Source: Streptomyces nanshensis
Lineage (GTDB): Bacteria; Actinomycetota; Actinomycetes; Streptomycetales; Streptomycetaceae
NCBI RefSeq assembly: GCF_001751255.1
Contig: NZ_LJGW01000143.1
Location: forward strand, 1 to 64,000
Direction: 5' to 3'
DNA length: 64,000 bases
A program made the position numbers and the translations under genes. This document shows, piece after piece, positions 57,063 to 64,000 of the stretch; position 1 is the first letter of the stretch; each line of letters begins with the position of its first letter. Below the pieces are notes generated by a model, which was not told the DNA's origin, ran no database searches, and saw nothing but the letters and a program-made list of their open reading frames with translations.

Positions 57063-57844
57063 CAGATCCCTCCGCGGTAGTCCGCCGCCGTGAACCCGCC
57101 GCCCTGGAGCGTGGGTTCGCCCCGGGTGCGGTCGACGCGGTCGGCGTGGCCGGCGGCGTCGTCCCGGGGCGCGTAGCCGATCGCCGCCCAGCCCGCCGTG
57201 CCGTCCCACCACGAGTCGGAGTTGGCCGAGCAGCCGTACACCACCTGGCAGCCGACCGCCGGGGCGTCGACGGCGCACCGTACGAGTTCGGCGCCGTCGT
57301 CCCAGCTCAGCCAGATGGAGAGTTGGCGTACGTCCTCCGGCTCCGGCCGGAAGGCACCGATCCGCAACAGCACCGACTCCACGCCCCACTTGTCGTGGTA
57401 GAGCGCGGCGAGCGCCTCGCCGAACGCCTTGGACACCCCGTAGTAGGTGTCCGGCCGCAGCAGCGACGACTCGGTCAGCACCTCGGACACGTCGTGGAAG
57501 CCGGTCACATGGTTCGAACTTCCGTAGACCACGCGGCGCACCCCGGCCCGGCGCGCGGCCTCGTACACGTGGTACGTGCCGGCGATGTTGGTCTCCAGGA
57601 TGTCGGAGAACGGCGCCTCGTCCGCGAGCCCGCCGAGGTGGACGACGACGTCCACGCCGCGCGCCGCCGCCGTCAGCGCGTCGAGATCGCCGAGGTCGCC
57701 GACGACGACCTCCTCCCCCGGGAACAGCGAACTCTCCGGCTGCGAACGGGCGTAGAGGACCGTCCGCGGATAGCGCCCCGCCAGGCGCTCCCTGATGACA
57801 CTGCCCATGCGGCCGGTACCGCCGGTGTACATCACCGTCGTCAT
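57059..57844 (-). CDS. NAD-dependent epimerase/dehydrogenase, uronate- or erythronate-dehydrogenase-like
   Basis: The 261-residue extended short-chain dehydrogenase has the NAD motif MYTGGTGRMGSVIRERL and the VVHLGGLADEAPFSDILETNIAGTYHVYEAARRAGVRRVVYGSSNHVTGFHDV stretch. The catalytic YxxxK lies in DTYYGVSKAFGEALAALYHDKWG. RIGAFRPEPEDVRQLSIWLSWDDGAELVRCAVDAP and WWDGTAGWAAIGYAPRDDAAGHADR follow. The SSNHVTGF block and the overall pattern are those of uronate dehydrogenase. D-erythronate dehydrogenase (DenD) of tetronate pathways belongs to the same superfamily. Either would feed the OtnI-OtnK-OtnC steps. Confidence 0.85.
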   Translation of the reverse strand: MTTVMYTGGTGRMGSVIRERLAGRYPRTVLYARSQPESSLFPGEEVVVGDLGDLDALTAAARGVDVVVHLGGLADEAPFSDILETNIAGTYHVYEAARRAGVRRVVYGSSNHVTGFHDVSEVLTESSLLRPDTYYGVSKAFGEALAALYHDKWGVESVLLRIGAFRPEPEDVRQLSIWLSWDDGAELVRCAVDAPAVGCQVVYGCSANSDSWWDGTAGWAAIGYAPRDDAAGHADRVDRTRGEPTLQGGGFTAADYRGGIW

Positions 57845-57869
57845 GCGTCCCTTCCTCCCTTCACCGCGC

Positions 57870-58637
57870 TCAGGCGATGCTCCGGTCCTGCTCCGGGCCC
57901 GCCGCCTCGGCGAAGTACCCGATCTGTGCGCGCTGCGGCCGGCACCGCTGCGGGCTCCCGTCGACCAGGCGCAGCGCGACGTCGTGCCCCGGCACGAGGA
58001 GGCCCGAGGTGTCGGCCAGCACGGACCGCAGACGGTCGACGGTGCGGGTGCTGGCGTCCTCGTCCATCGTCGAGTGGGCGCGTGACGTGGTCAGTTCGTG
58101 GATGTTCTTGACGGAGTCGCCCGCGAACAGCAACTGCTCCTCGGCGCGCTCGACATGGAACGCGAGATGTCCCGGGGTGTGGCCGGGGCTCGCCACGGCG
58201 TGGACGCCCGGAAGGACCTCCTGGCCCGGACGCACCCGTTCCACGCCCTCGTCACGGCGGAGGAGTTCACGGACGTGGAGGTCGGGGACGAACGTCGTCC
58301 CGGGCGCCTGCGCCGCGGCCCACGCCAGCTCCTCTTCGCCCACCCATGTCGTCGCGTTCGGGAACATCGTGAAATTGCCGACGTGGTCCCAGTGCAGATG
58401 CGTCACCAGGACGTCGGTGATGTCGGCGGGGGTCAACCCCCGTTGCCCCAGCCCCTCGTGGATCAAGGGGATGTAGGCCGGCGGTCCCGCGTCCAGCAGC
58501 ACCCGGCGGTCTCCGTCCTCCAGCAGCCACAGGCTGCTCCAGCCGAACCCTCCGTGGGAGGCGGACACGGCGGGGAAGCCCTCCACGATCGGCACCGCGC
58601 TGTACATCGGCATCAGCCCTTTCACGCTGGGCCCCAC
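57870..58637 (-). CDS. Metallo-beta-lactamase-fold hydrolase (quorum-lactonase-like)
   Basis: The 255-residue protein has the MBL zinc motif VLVTHLHWDHVGNF (HxHxDH), the later His in VASPGHTPGHLAFHV, the bridging Asp in LLFAGDSVKN and the last His in LLVPGHDVALRLVDG. The layout (long first segment, HLHWDH) resembles N-acyl-homoserine lactonases and other lactone hydrolases. In this operon a sugar lactone is the likelier substrate, since the epimerase-type dehydrogenase would make one. It is the first gene of the operon. ATG 58637 or ATG 58613 may be the start. The control region with the ACTATA motif lies 160 bp upstream. Confidence 0.87.
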   Translation of the reverse strand: MGPSVKGLMPMYSAVPIVEGFPAVSASHGGFGWSSLWLLEDGDRRVLLDAGPPAYIPLIHEGLGQRGLTPADITDVLVTHLHWDHVGNFTMFPNATTWVGEEELAWAAAQAPGTTFVPDLHVRELLRRDEGVERVRPGQEVLPGVHAVASPGHTPGHLAFHVERAEEQLLFAGDSVKNIHELTTSRAHSTMDEDASTRTVDRLRSVLADTSGLLVPGHDVALRLVDGSPQRCRPQRAQIGYFAEAAGPEQDRSIA

Positions 58638-58796
58638 GACGACCGTGCGCGCCGCCGGGCGGTACGAGGCGTCCGCCGTGAACGGGCCCGGCGGCGCGCA
58701 TCGGTCCGCCGGACGTACGCGAGGTCGTCATCTCCGAACTCCTTGCCGCCCGTTGAGAAGCTCGCTGGTCACGGGCCTCATCGGGACGGACGTAAC

Positions 58797-58808
58797 ACTA
58801 TACTATTG
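58797..58808. promoter_or_regulatory. ACTATACTATTG motif before the sugar-acid operon
   Basis: It matches the motif at 51959-51970 at 10 of 12 positions, and both stand before the two transcription units of the sugar-acid system. On the minus strand it includes TATAGT, a possible -10 box. It is a candidate GntR operator or promoter element. Confidence 0.4.
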
Positions 58809-58942
58809 GGCTCGTCGCTGGATAGTGCCTGCTGGGACGCACCGCGACCGCAGCACACGGGAGGCCGCCGGCGCCTCGCCCCAACTCACCGATCTCCTCC
58901 GGGAGTCGGCGAGGGCGGACCGAAGCTTTTCCCTGTTCTCTA

Positions 58943-58954
58943 TTGTCTAGACCA
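58943..58954. promoter_or_regulatory. DasR-responsive element (dre) of the chitinase gene
   Basis: TTGTCTAGACCA matches the DasR dodecamer TGGTCTAGACCA at 11 of 12 positions, 80 bp before a chitinase start. DasR represses chitin and N-acetylglucosamine genes in Streptomyces through such sites, so control by DasR is very likely. Confidence 0.85.
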
Positions 58955-59034
58955 ATAAACGGCGTTAGCGTGCTCACGCGCCTGCACAAGGCCGCACTGT
59001 TCGACACCCCCACCCCCCACGATGGGAGCTTTTC

Positions 59035-60051
59035 GTGCGCCCACACCTGACACAGCGCCGCAAGATCGCGCTCGGGATCGCATCCGTGCTCGCAGTCGCC
59101 GGAGCGACCGGAATTGCCGCCTCCGCTCAGGCCGGCAACGTCGACCAGCACACGAAGGCCGCCGCGCCCAGCGGGCTGAACGGCCCGTACCTCTACACCG
59201 GCGCCGAAAACGTGCCGGACGCCGCCCAGTTCATGAAGGACACCGGCAACAAGCAGCTCACGCTCGCCTTCATTCTGGACAAGGGCGGCTGTGAGCCGGC
59301 GTGGGACGGGCAGCGCCCGCTCACCGGCGGCGAGGACGAGAAGACGATCAAGGCGGTCCAGGACGCGGGCGGTGACGTCACCCCGTCCATCGGCGGCTAC
59401 AACGGCTCCAAGCTCGGTGAATCGTGCGGCAGCGCCGAGGAGTTGGCCGGCGCGTACCAGAAGATCATCGACGCGTACCAGCTCAAGTCGATCGACGTCG
59501 ATATCGAGGCGAACGAGTTCGAGATGCCCGACGTACGGCAGAAGGTCGTCGACGCGCTGAAGATCATCAAGGACAAGAACAAGGACACCAAGGTCTATCT
59601 GACCTTCCCGACCCTCGAAGAGGCCCCGACCGACAACGGCAAGGACCTGATCAAGAAGGGCGCCGCCGCCGGTCTCGACCTCGACGGCTGGACGGTCATG
59701 CCCTTCGACTTCGGACACGGCGACCAGGACATGGCCAAGGCCACCCAGACCGCGGTGGACGGGCTCGCGAAGATCGTGGCCGACGAGTACAAGATCGACC
59801 AGGAGAAGGCGTACAGCAAGGTCGGCTTCTCCTCGATGAACGGCAAGACCGACCAGCCGAACGAGGCCATCTCGCCGTCGGACTTCCAGAAGATGGTCGA
59901 CTTCGCCACGGAGAAGCACCTGGCACGCGTCAGCTTCTGGTCCGCCAACCGCGACCGCCCCTGCTCCGCCGGTGACGGCAACGACTCGTGCAGCGGCATC
60001 GACCAGAAGGAGTGGGAGTTCTCCAAGATCGTGGCCGGCTACGAGGGTTAG
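59035..60051 (+). CDS. Secreted GH18 chitinase
   Basis: The 338-residue secreted glycoside hydrolase has a basic N-terminus, a hydrophobic core and the cut-site-like ASAQA (after about residue 33), so it is exported. The mature part is a GH18 barrel: PYLYTGAENVPDAAQF, FILDKGGCEPAWDG, PSIGGYNGSKLGESCG (SxGG motif), then the catalytic DxDxE as IDVDIEAN with Asp154, Asp156 and the acid Glu158. The first Asp of the full DxxDxDxE motif is Lys151. Four or more cysteines suggest disulfides. There is no carbohydrate-binding or fibronectin domain, so it is a compact single-domain enzyme. GTG 59035 has GGAG upstream. A DasR site and a strong terminator frame the gene. Confidence 0.88.
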   Translation: MRPHLTQRRKIALGIASVLAVAGATGIAASAQAGNVDQHTKAAAPSGLNGPYLYTGAENVPDAAQFMKDTGNKQLTLAFILDKGGCEPAWDGQRPLTGGEDEKTIKAVQDAGGDVTPSIGGYNGSKLGESCGSAEELAGAYQKIIDAYQLKSIDVDIEANEFEMPDVRQKVVDALKIIKDKNKDTKVYLTFPTLEEAPTDNGKDLIKKGAAAGLDLDGWTVMPFDFGHGDQDMAKATQTAVDGLAKIVADEYKIDQEKAYSKVGFSSMNGKTDQPNEAISPSDFQKMVDFATEKHLARVSFWSANRDRPCSAGDGNDSCSGIDQKEWEFSKIVAGYEG

Positions 60052-60110
60052 GCGGTTACGGCGGTACGACGACGGTCCCGGTGCGGGAGCCGGCCGTACC
60101 CTGGAAAGCA

Positions 60111-60153
60111 CCAGGTCCCGTACTCGCTCACCGCAAGCGAGTACGGGACCTGG
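60111..60153. terminator. Long perfect terminator hairpin between convergent genes
   Basis: CCAGGTCCCGTACTCGCT (60111-60128) and AGCGAGTACGGGACCTGG (60136-60153) are exact inverted copies, an 18-bp stem with a 7-base loop. It lies between the chitinase stop and the DUF1996 gene stop and can end transcription from both sides. Confidence 0.88.
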
Positions 60154-60183
60154 GCGTTTCACACCCGTGAGGTGCGCGTCAGG

Positions 60184-62589
60184 TCAGCGCCTGGCGGCGC
60201 TCCTGCGACGCAGCCACCACACCTGGGCGCTGCCGGCAGCGACGACTGCGGCGGCGATCAGGACGATCAGGCCGATCGGGGTGTTGGAGCCGGTGCCGGC
60301 GAGATCGCTGTCCTGCTCCTTCGCCAACTGAGCCGCGTCGTCCGGCGCCGGGGAACCCTTGTCCCGGTGCACGGCCTGCGGGCTCGCGCCGGCAGCCTGC
60401 GAGTCCAGCGCCGAGGACGACTCGTCGCGGCTCTCGGACTTGGACGCGGAATCATCCGACGTGGACGCGGAGTCGTCCGACTTCGAACCCGACGCCGAGG
60501 ACGGCTTGTCGCGGTTCTCGGTCTTGGGGGCCGAGTTGTCCGACGTGGAGTCCGGCGCCTTCGTCTTCGGCGCCGAGGACGACGGGGTGGAGTCGTGCGG
60601 CTTCGACGGCTTGTGCGCGGGCGTCGAGTCCTTGCCCTTGCCGCTGTCGTCCTTGCCGCTGTCTCCCTTACCGGCGTCTCCCTTGCCGCTGTCTCCCTTA
60701 CTGCTGCCCGTGTCCTTGCCGTCGTCGGTGTCCTTGCCGCTGCCCGTGTCCTTGCCGTCGTTCGGGCAGTCCTTGTCCTCGTTGATGCAGTCCACGGCCT
60801 CCTTCATCAGCTTCGTCGGCATGACGTTGATGAAGTCGCTGTGGTCCGTGATCGGCTTGTGCAACTGCTCCGGGAAGGAGTCCACTGCGAACGGGGTGTC
60901 GCTGTCGAGCAGATTCTTCTGCGGGATGTCGTACTTGATCGTCTGCTGAATCTGCGGGATGTTCTGGAACCCCTGGGGGCAGTTGCCCTGGTCGTCCGAG
61001 AACTTCATGTGGTCGCGGTGGTTGCCGCTGTCCGTGTTCTGACCGTCCCAGCAGTTCTGGAACTTGAACGTACGGATCGTCTTCTTGCCCTCGGGGCAGA
61101 TCGGGTACTTGTCCTTGAGCTGACGGTCCTCGAAGCCCTCGCAGCTCCACGACGCGTTGGCGTTCTCGTCGCCGTTGGTGAAGGACTTGGCGTCCCCGGT
61201 GATGATGCGCAGGAAGCGCGGCATCTCCGTGACCTTGTCCGCGCCGCCCGAGGTCAGCTTGATCGTCGGCTCGGGGTCGAGGATCGTACCGAGGTTGAGG
61301 TCGTTGGCCCCGCCGTCACCGGGCTGAGCCTCGTCACCCTGACCGCCGCCGACCTGGTCGTCACCGCCCTGACCCTGATCCTGACCTTGCCCCTGGTCCT
61401 GACCCTTGTCCTGATCCTGACCTTGCCCCTGATCCTGACCTTGCCCCTGGTCCTGACCCTTGTCCTGGCCCTGGTCTTGCCCCTGGTCCTGGCCTTGATC
61501 CTGGCCCTGGTCCTGACCTTGATCCTGCCCCTGGTCCTGGCCCTGGTCCTGGCCCTGGCCCTGGTCTTGTCCCTGGTCCTGCCCTTGATCCTGACCCTGG
61601 TCCTGACCTTGATCCTCGGCCGGAGGCTGCTGCTGGCCCTGGTCCTGACCCTGATCCTGGCCCTGATCCTGGCCCTGATCCTGGCCCTGCCCTTGATCCT
61701 GGTTCTGGTCCTGGCCGGCGTCGTCGCCGTTCCGCTGGCCCTGCGGCTTCTGGCCCGCGCTGTCCTGCTTCTTCTGGACGTCGCCTTCCTGCACGGCGCC
61801 GCGTTGGTCCTCGTTGCCGTCCAGAGAACGGATCACGGGCCAGTAGTGCGTGGACTGGTCGCCCTTGGCGCACGTGGTGCGGGCGGCGGCGAGGGACTCG
61901 TCGCTGGACTGGGAGTTGGTGTCCGCGTTGCCCACGTAGTCGTGTACGTGGTGGGCGCCGTTGAGAACGCCGGGAGCGGCGATCACGTTGTCCGAATTGA
62001 AGTGCTCTTCACTGTTGTTGCCGCACTTCGTCTCGAAACTGCCGCCCGGGTCCTTGGCCTTGGAATCGTTCGGCTGGACCTGAGTGATGTCGACGAAGTC
62101 CTCGGCGACCGGGCCCTGGACCTGCTTGCCGTCGTCGGCTCCCCCGTCCTGGCCGTCCTGAGTCGCCTGGTCCTGCATCATCTGGCACTGGGCCATGGAA
62201 CCCATGTCGCCGGGGGCCTGGCCGCCGGCCTTCTGGATGTCCTGACCCATGCTCCGGATGGTCTCCGAGCGCTGCTGCTTCAACTGGGCGAGCGCCGCCG
62301 CGGAGTCCTCCTCCTGGGAGTTCCACTGCCCGTAAGCCTGCGCGACCTGCTGGTCCAGAGTGGCGAGCTTCCGACCCACGGACTCCTTGGCGCCCTTGGG
62401 TACCTGGCCCAGTGCAAGGCTCACATCGGGACAGTCGATCGTGCTCGCAGCAGGGGCGGAGTCACCGTTCGCCCCCGCGAAGGCGCTCACGCCGATCGCC
62501 GCTGCTCCGCCACCACCAACCACCAGCGCAGCGACGACGGCTATCGTCCTGTTCGCCGTGCGCGACCGTCTGTGGCCTTTTATTCTCAT
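60184..62589 (-). CDS. Wall-anchored DUF1996 protein with a large Gly-Gln-Asp-Gln repeat
   Basis: The 801-residue surface protein has a signal peptide (first 40 or so residues, RTIAVVAALVVGGGGAAAIGVSAFA) and a helical Gln-rich segment. A DUF1996 domain follows, split by an insert: first half NSDNVIAAPGVLNGAHHVHDYVGN to about HYWPVIRSLDG, second half WSCEGFEDRQLKDKYPICPEGKKT to NVMPTKLMKEAVDC. The insert (coded by about 61360-61715) is a long GQDQ-type repeat. The C-terminal stalk is Lys/Asp/Gly/Ser-rich and ends with LAGTGSNTPIG, a hydrophobic span and RRRSAARR. LAGTG is an LAxTG-like class E sortase signal. The start at ATG 62589 has GGAG upstream. Confidence 0.8.
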   Translation of the reverse strand: MRIKGHRRSRTANRTIAVVAALVVGGGGAAAIGVSAFAGANGDSAPAASTIDCPDVSLALGQVPKGAKESVGRKLATLDQQVAQAYGQWNSQEEDSAAALAQLKQQRSETIRSMGQDIQKAGGQAPGDMGSMAQCQMMQDQATQDGQDGGADDGKQVQGPVAEDFVDITQVQPNDSKAKDPGGSFETKCGNNSEEHFNSDNVIAAPGVLNGAHHVHDYVGNADTNSQSSDESLAAARTTCAKGDQSTHYWPVIRSLDGNEDQRGAVQEGDVQKKQDSAGQKPQGQRNGDDAGQDQNQDQGQGQDQGQDQGQDQGQDQGQQQPPAEDQGQDQGQDQGQDQGQDQGQGQDQGQDQGQDQGQDQGQDQGQDQGQDQGQDKGQDQGQGQDQGQGQDQDKGQDQGQGQDQGQGGDDQVGGGQGDEAQPGDGGANDLNLGTILDPEPTIKLTSGGADKVTEMPRFLRIITGDAKSFTNGDENANASWSCEGFEDRQLKDKYPICPEGKKTIRTFKFQNCWDGQNTDSGNHRDHMKFSDDQGNCPQGFQNIPQIQQTIKYDIPQKNLLDSDTPFAVDSFPEQLHKPITDHSDFINVMPTKLMKEAVDCINEDKDCPNDGKDTGSGKDTDDGKDTGSSKGDSGKGDAGKGDSGKDDSGKGKDSTPAHKPSKPHDSTPSSSAPKTKAPDSTSDNSAPKTENRDKPSSASGSKSDDSASTSDDSASKSESRDESSSALDSQAAGASPQAVHRDKGSPAPDDAAQLAKEQDSDLAGTGSNTPIGLIVLIAAAVVAAGSAQVWWLRRRSAARR
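61360..61715 (-). repeat. GQDQ codon repeat inside the DUF1996 gene
   Basis: On the plus strand the units read as CCTGGTC or CCTGATC followed by CTGACC or CTGGCC, in dozens of copies. They are broken once by a Gln-Gln-Pro-Pro-Ala-Glu interruption (about 61613-61635). The protein repeat is (G/D-Q)n. Synonymous drift between units is small, suggesting recent slippage or recombination. Confidence 0.9.
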
Positions 62590-63255
62590 ATCGACTTCAC
62601 TCCACTCATTTCGCGTCATTCAGCGCCTCGAAGTTCAGAGCCCGATCCCCTCCTGGGCCATGAGATGATCGAGGACAATGGCGTTGGCCCCGGGTCGTCG
62701 CGAACGACAACACCATTGAATTGCGGGTCTGATCGCGTACAAGGCCTAGGCCTACGAGGCCTAAAGACGGCGGTGAGCCTAGCGCAGCCGGACCGCGAGG
62801 ACGGCGATCTCGTGCGGATGAAACAAGTTTGGCGCGGCCGTGAATACTTCCGCGCAGCCGATCTCCGTTCCTCTCGGCGCACCGCCGGGAGAATTGAAGG
62901 GATTCGCCCCCGATTCGCCGCGAATTCTTGAGAGATTCCCACAAGATGACGTCACGTTGCTTCCCAACGGCACCTGTGGACTGGTAGGCGCCGACGCCGA
63001 TCCGTCCTGTCTGAAGGGGCGCGGCGGCGGGCCGGAGCGGGAAGCCCCCAGACGGCCGAGCACCCAACTGGGAGACGGCAGGGGCGTGTTGATCGCGTCA
63101 GCCAGTTCGCGTGTTTCGTACGCCCCGACGGGGACTCCTCGATGCTCCGTACATGACGAGTTCGTTCTCGTCGCCGTGCACGCCCCCGGGAACACAACTC
63201 CCGCCCGCGACACGCGAACTGACGACCCGCCCACAAGATCGACTAGGGTCGCGAT
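62590..63255. other. Gap upstream of the DUF1996 gene (about 665 bp), no gene recognised
   Basis: It should hold the DUF1996 promoter on the minus strand and that of the small membrane protein on the plus strand. A plus-strand frame at 62840-63316 was weighed, but its third-position bias is weak. CCTAGGCC (62744-62751) and the nearby GAGGCCTA (62756-62763) form short symmetric elements. Nothing else was seen. Confidence 0.4.
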
Positions 63256-63573
63256 GTGCGTCAGATGCCGTCGGCCGACATGGTCACCCTCATCTCGTTT
63301 CTCGCCGTTCTGCTGATCTTCTTCAGCATCGACGTACGTTCGCGGGATACGGCAGCCACGAAGCCGTGGCACGGGCACCTTTTCGAATGGGCCTCCCGGA
63401 TCGGGGGAATCGCCACCGCCGTCTCGCTCGCCCTGGGGTGGGTGGATCTCTTCCTTCCGGACGAGGGCAGTCCGATCCATGTGGCGCTCGTGGCCGCGCC
63501 CGGGTCCGTGGCCGTGCTGTGCGCCATCGTGCTCGGGCTGGAGATGCTCTGGCAGCGCAGGGACTCTCCGTAG
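63256..63573 (+). CDS. Small membrane protein, function unknown
   Basis: The 105-residue protein has three likely membrane segments: VTLISFLAVLLIFFSID (about 10-26), IGGIATAVSLALGWVDLFL (about 50-68) and IHVALVAAPGSVAVLCAIVLGLEML (about 74-98). It has a short loop RSRDTAATKPWHGHLFEWASR and a basic end (WQRRDSP). There is no family I can name. GTG 63256 (VRQMPSADM) is the assumed start, and ATG 63265 is possible. It precedes the phosphatase gene on the same strand by 144 bp. Confidence 0.65.
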   Translation: MRQMPSADMVTLISFLAVLLIFFSIDVRSRDTAATKPWHGHLFEWASRIGGIATAVSLALGWVDLFLPDEGSPIHVALVAAPGSVAVLCAIVLGLEMLWQRRDSP

Positions 63574-63717
63574 ACCGGCGGACCGGCCCCCCGTGAACCG
63601 GCGGCTGCCCGCCGGCCCGCGACCCGTGCCCCGGGTGGCGTACGCCCTGTGCGCTGTGGCCGCGAATCCGCGCCACGGTGGTACGGGAAGGGTTGTCCGG
63701 CGAGGGAAGGCGGCACG

Positions 63718-64000
63718 GTGGACGAGGGCCGTCGCAGCGGTCGCAACGGTCTCAGGGCTCAGGCCGACCTCTCGGAGGGCTTCGGGGAGCGCCTGCTGGG
63801 ACAGTTGCTGGACCGCGCCCACCAGATGCCGCCGCATCTCATCGCGCCGCTGGTGGCGGAGGAGATCAGCAGGATCGGCGGCCGGGACACGTCGATCTAC
63901 CTCCAGGACCACGAGCAGCGGCTGCTGGTGCCCTTCGAGGGCAGGGGGCTGACCGGCGGGGATCCGGTGGTCATCGACGGCTCCCAGCCGGGAGAGGCGT
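63718..64000 (+). CDS. PP2C/SpoIIE-type phosphatase with sensor region, N-terminal part (cut by window edge)
   Basis: The first 94 codons read GRRSGRNGLRAQADLSEGFG, then ERLLGQLLDRAHQMPPHLIAPLVAEEISRIGGRDTSIYLQDHEQRLLVPFEGRGLTGGDPVVIDGSQPGEA, and the frame is open to the window end. This is the N-terminal GAF-like sensor segment found ahead of the SpoIIE/PP2C phosphatase domain in many Streptomyces serine phosphatases (PxLIAPLVAEEIxxxGGxDxxIYLxDxEQxxLxP). The catalytic domain lies off the right edge, so the assignment rests on this segment only. GTG 63718 has GAGGGAAGG upstream. Confidence 0.65.
   Translation, partial: MDEGRRSGRNGLRAQADLSEGFGERLLGQLLDRAHQMPPHLIAPLVAEEISRIGGRDTSIYLQDHEQRLLVPFEGRGLTGGDPVVIDGSQPGEA

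Larger units (their letters stand above)
58638..59034. promoter_or_regulatory. Divergent control region of the sugar-acid operon and the chitinase gene (397 bp)
   Basis: It holds the ACTATACTATTG motif (58797-58808) for the minus-strand operon and the dre-like site (58943-58954) for the chitinase gene. GGGAGC before GTG 59035 is the chitinase ribosome site. No gene is seen within it. Confidence 0.6.

Noticed and set aside
61360-61715. CRISPR-like or satellite repeat array
   Set aside because: The repeats are short, in frame and without spacers. They are codon repeats of a Gly-Gln-Asp-Gln protein tract.
62840-63316. Possible gene on the plus strand upstream of the small membrane protein
   Set aside because: Third codon positions lack the strong G/C bias of the neighbours, and there is no recognisable motif or good ribosome site.

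Overview
The window is high-GC actinobacterial DNA, almost certainly from a Streptomyces or a close relative. The coding parts have strongly G/C-biased third codon positions, frequent GTG starts and many 4-base ATGA/GTGA gene overlaps. There is a core block rho-thrB-thrC-hom-lysA, a chitinase preceded by a near-perfect DasR-type (dre) site, and a wall protein with an LAxTG-like sortase signal. No phage, insertion sequence, CRISPR array or replication origin was seen.

Layout. (1) 1-8.2 kb is conserved core: rho (cut by the left edge), the aspartate-family genes thrB, thrC, hom and lysA, an ArgRS-like protein that lacks the catalytic domain, a stand-alone response regulator and tRNA-Arg(CCG). 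(2) 8.2-10.1 kb is a gene-poor, visibly lower-GC islet directly 3' of the tRNA, with a small coiled membrane protein and a small HTH protein. (3) 10.2-24.0 kb is a catabolic cluster. A minus-strand run begins with an ABC uptake system (ATPase, permease, lipoprotein), followed by a UbiD-type decarboxylase, an FCD GntR regulator, a three-subunit molybdenum hydroxylase, an alpha/beta hydrolase and an amidohydrolase. Beyond a second, paralogous GntR gene lie XdhC and an RraA-type aldolase. Together they look like uptake and breakdown of an aromatic or heteroaromatic acid. (4) 24.0-37.5 kb is mixed: a peptidase-ABC ATPase fusion with its permease, a one-chain ABC exporter, an acetyltransferase, a MerR-controlled hydrolase, an orphan PD-(D/E)XK-like protein, and a TetR/FAD-monooxygenase divergent pair.

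(5) 37.7-46.3 kb is a tightly coupled plus-strand operon: MaoC-like protein, MHS transporter, second MaoC-like protein, TPP decarboxylase, CaiB/BaiF CoA-transferase, UTRA-type GntR regulator and FGGY kinase. A GntR-type operator lies just upstream. (6) 46.5-58.6 kb holds an FCD GntR gene and a long minus-strand operon for a sugar-acid substrate. It encodes the tetronate pathway trio OtnI/OtnK/OtnC, an NAD epimerase-type dehydrogenase, a 2-hydroxyacid dehydrogenase, a racemase-like protein, two lactonase-like hydrolases, an M20 peptidase, an MHS transporter, a leaderless solute-binding protein and, unexpectedly, a homologue of the queuosine-salvage glycosidase family (DUF2419/QNG1). Two copies of an ACTATA-N-TAT motif stand before the two transcription units. 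This is the strongest candidate for an undescribed pathway. (7) 58.9-64.0 kb: a GH18 chitinase, a long bidirectional terminator hairpin, a wall-anchored DUF1996 protein carrying a large Gln/Asp/Gly repeat, a small membrane protein and the start of a PP2C/SpoIIE-type phosphatase cut by the right edge.
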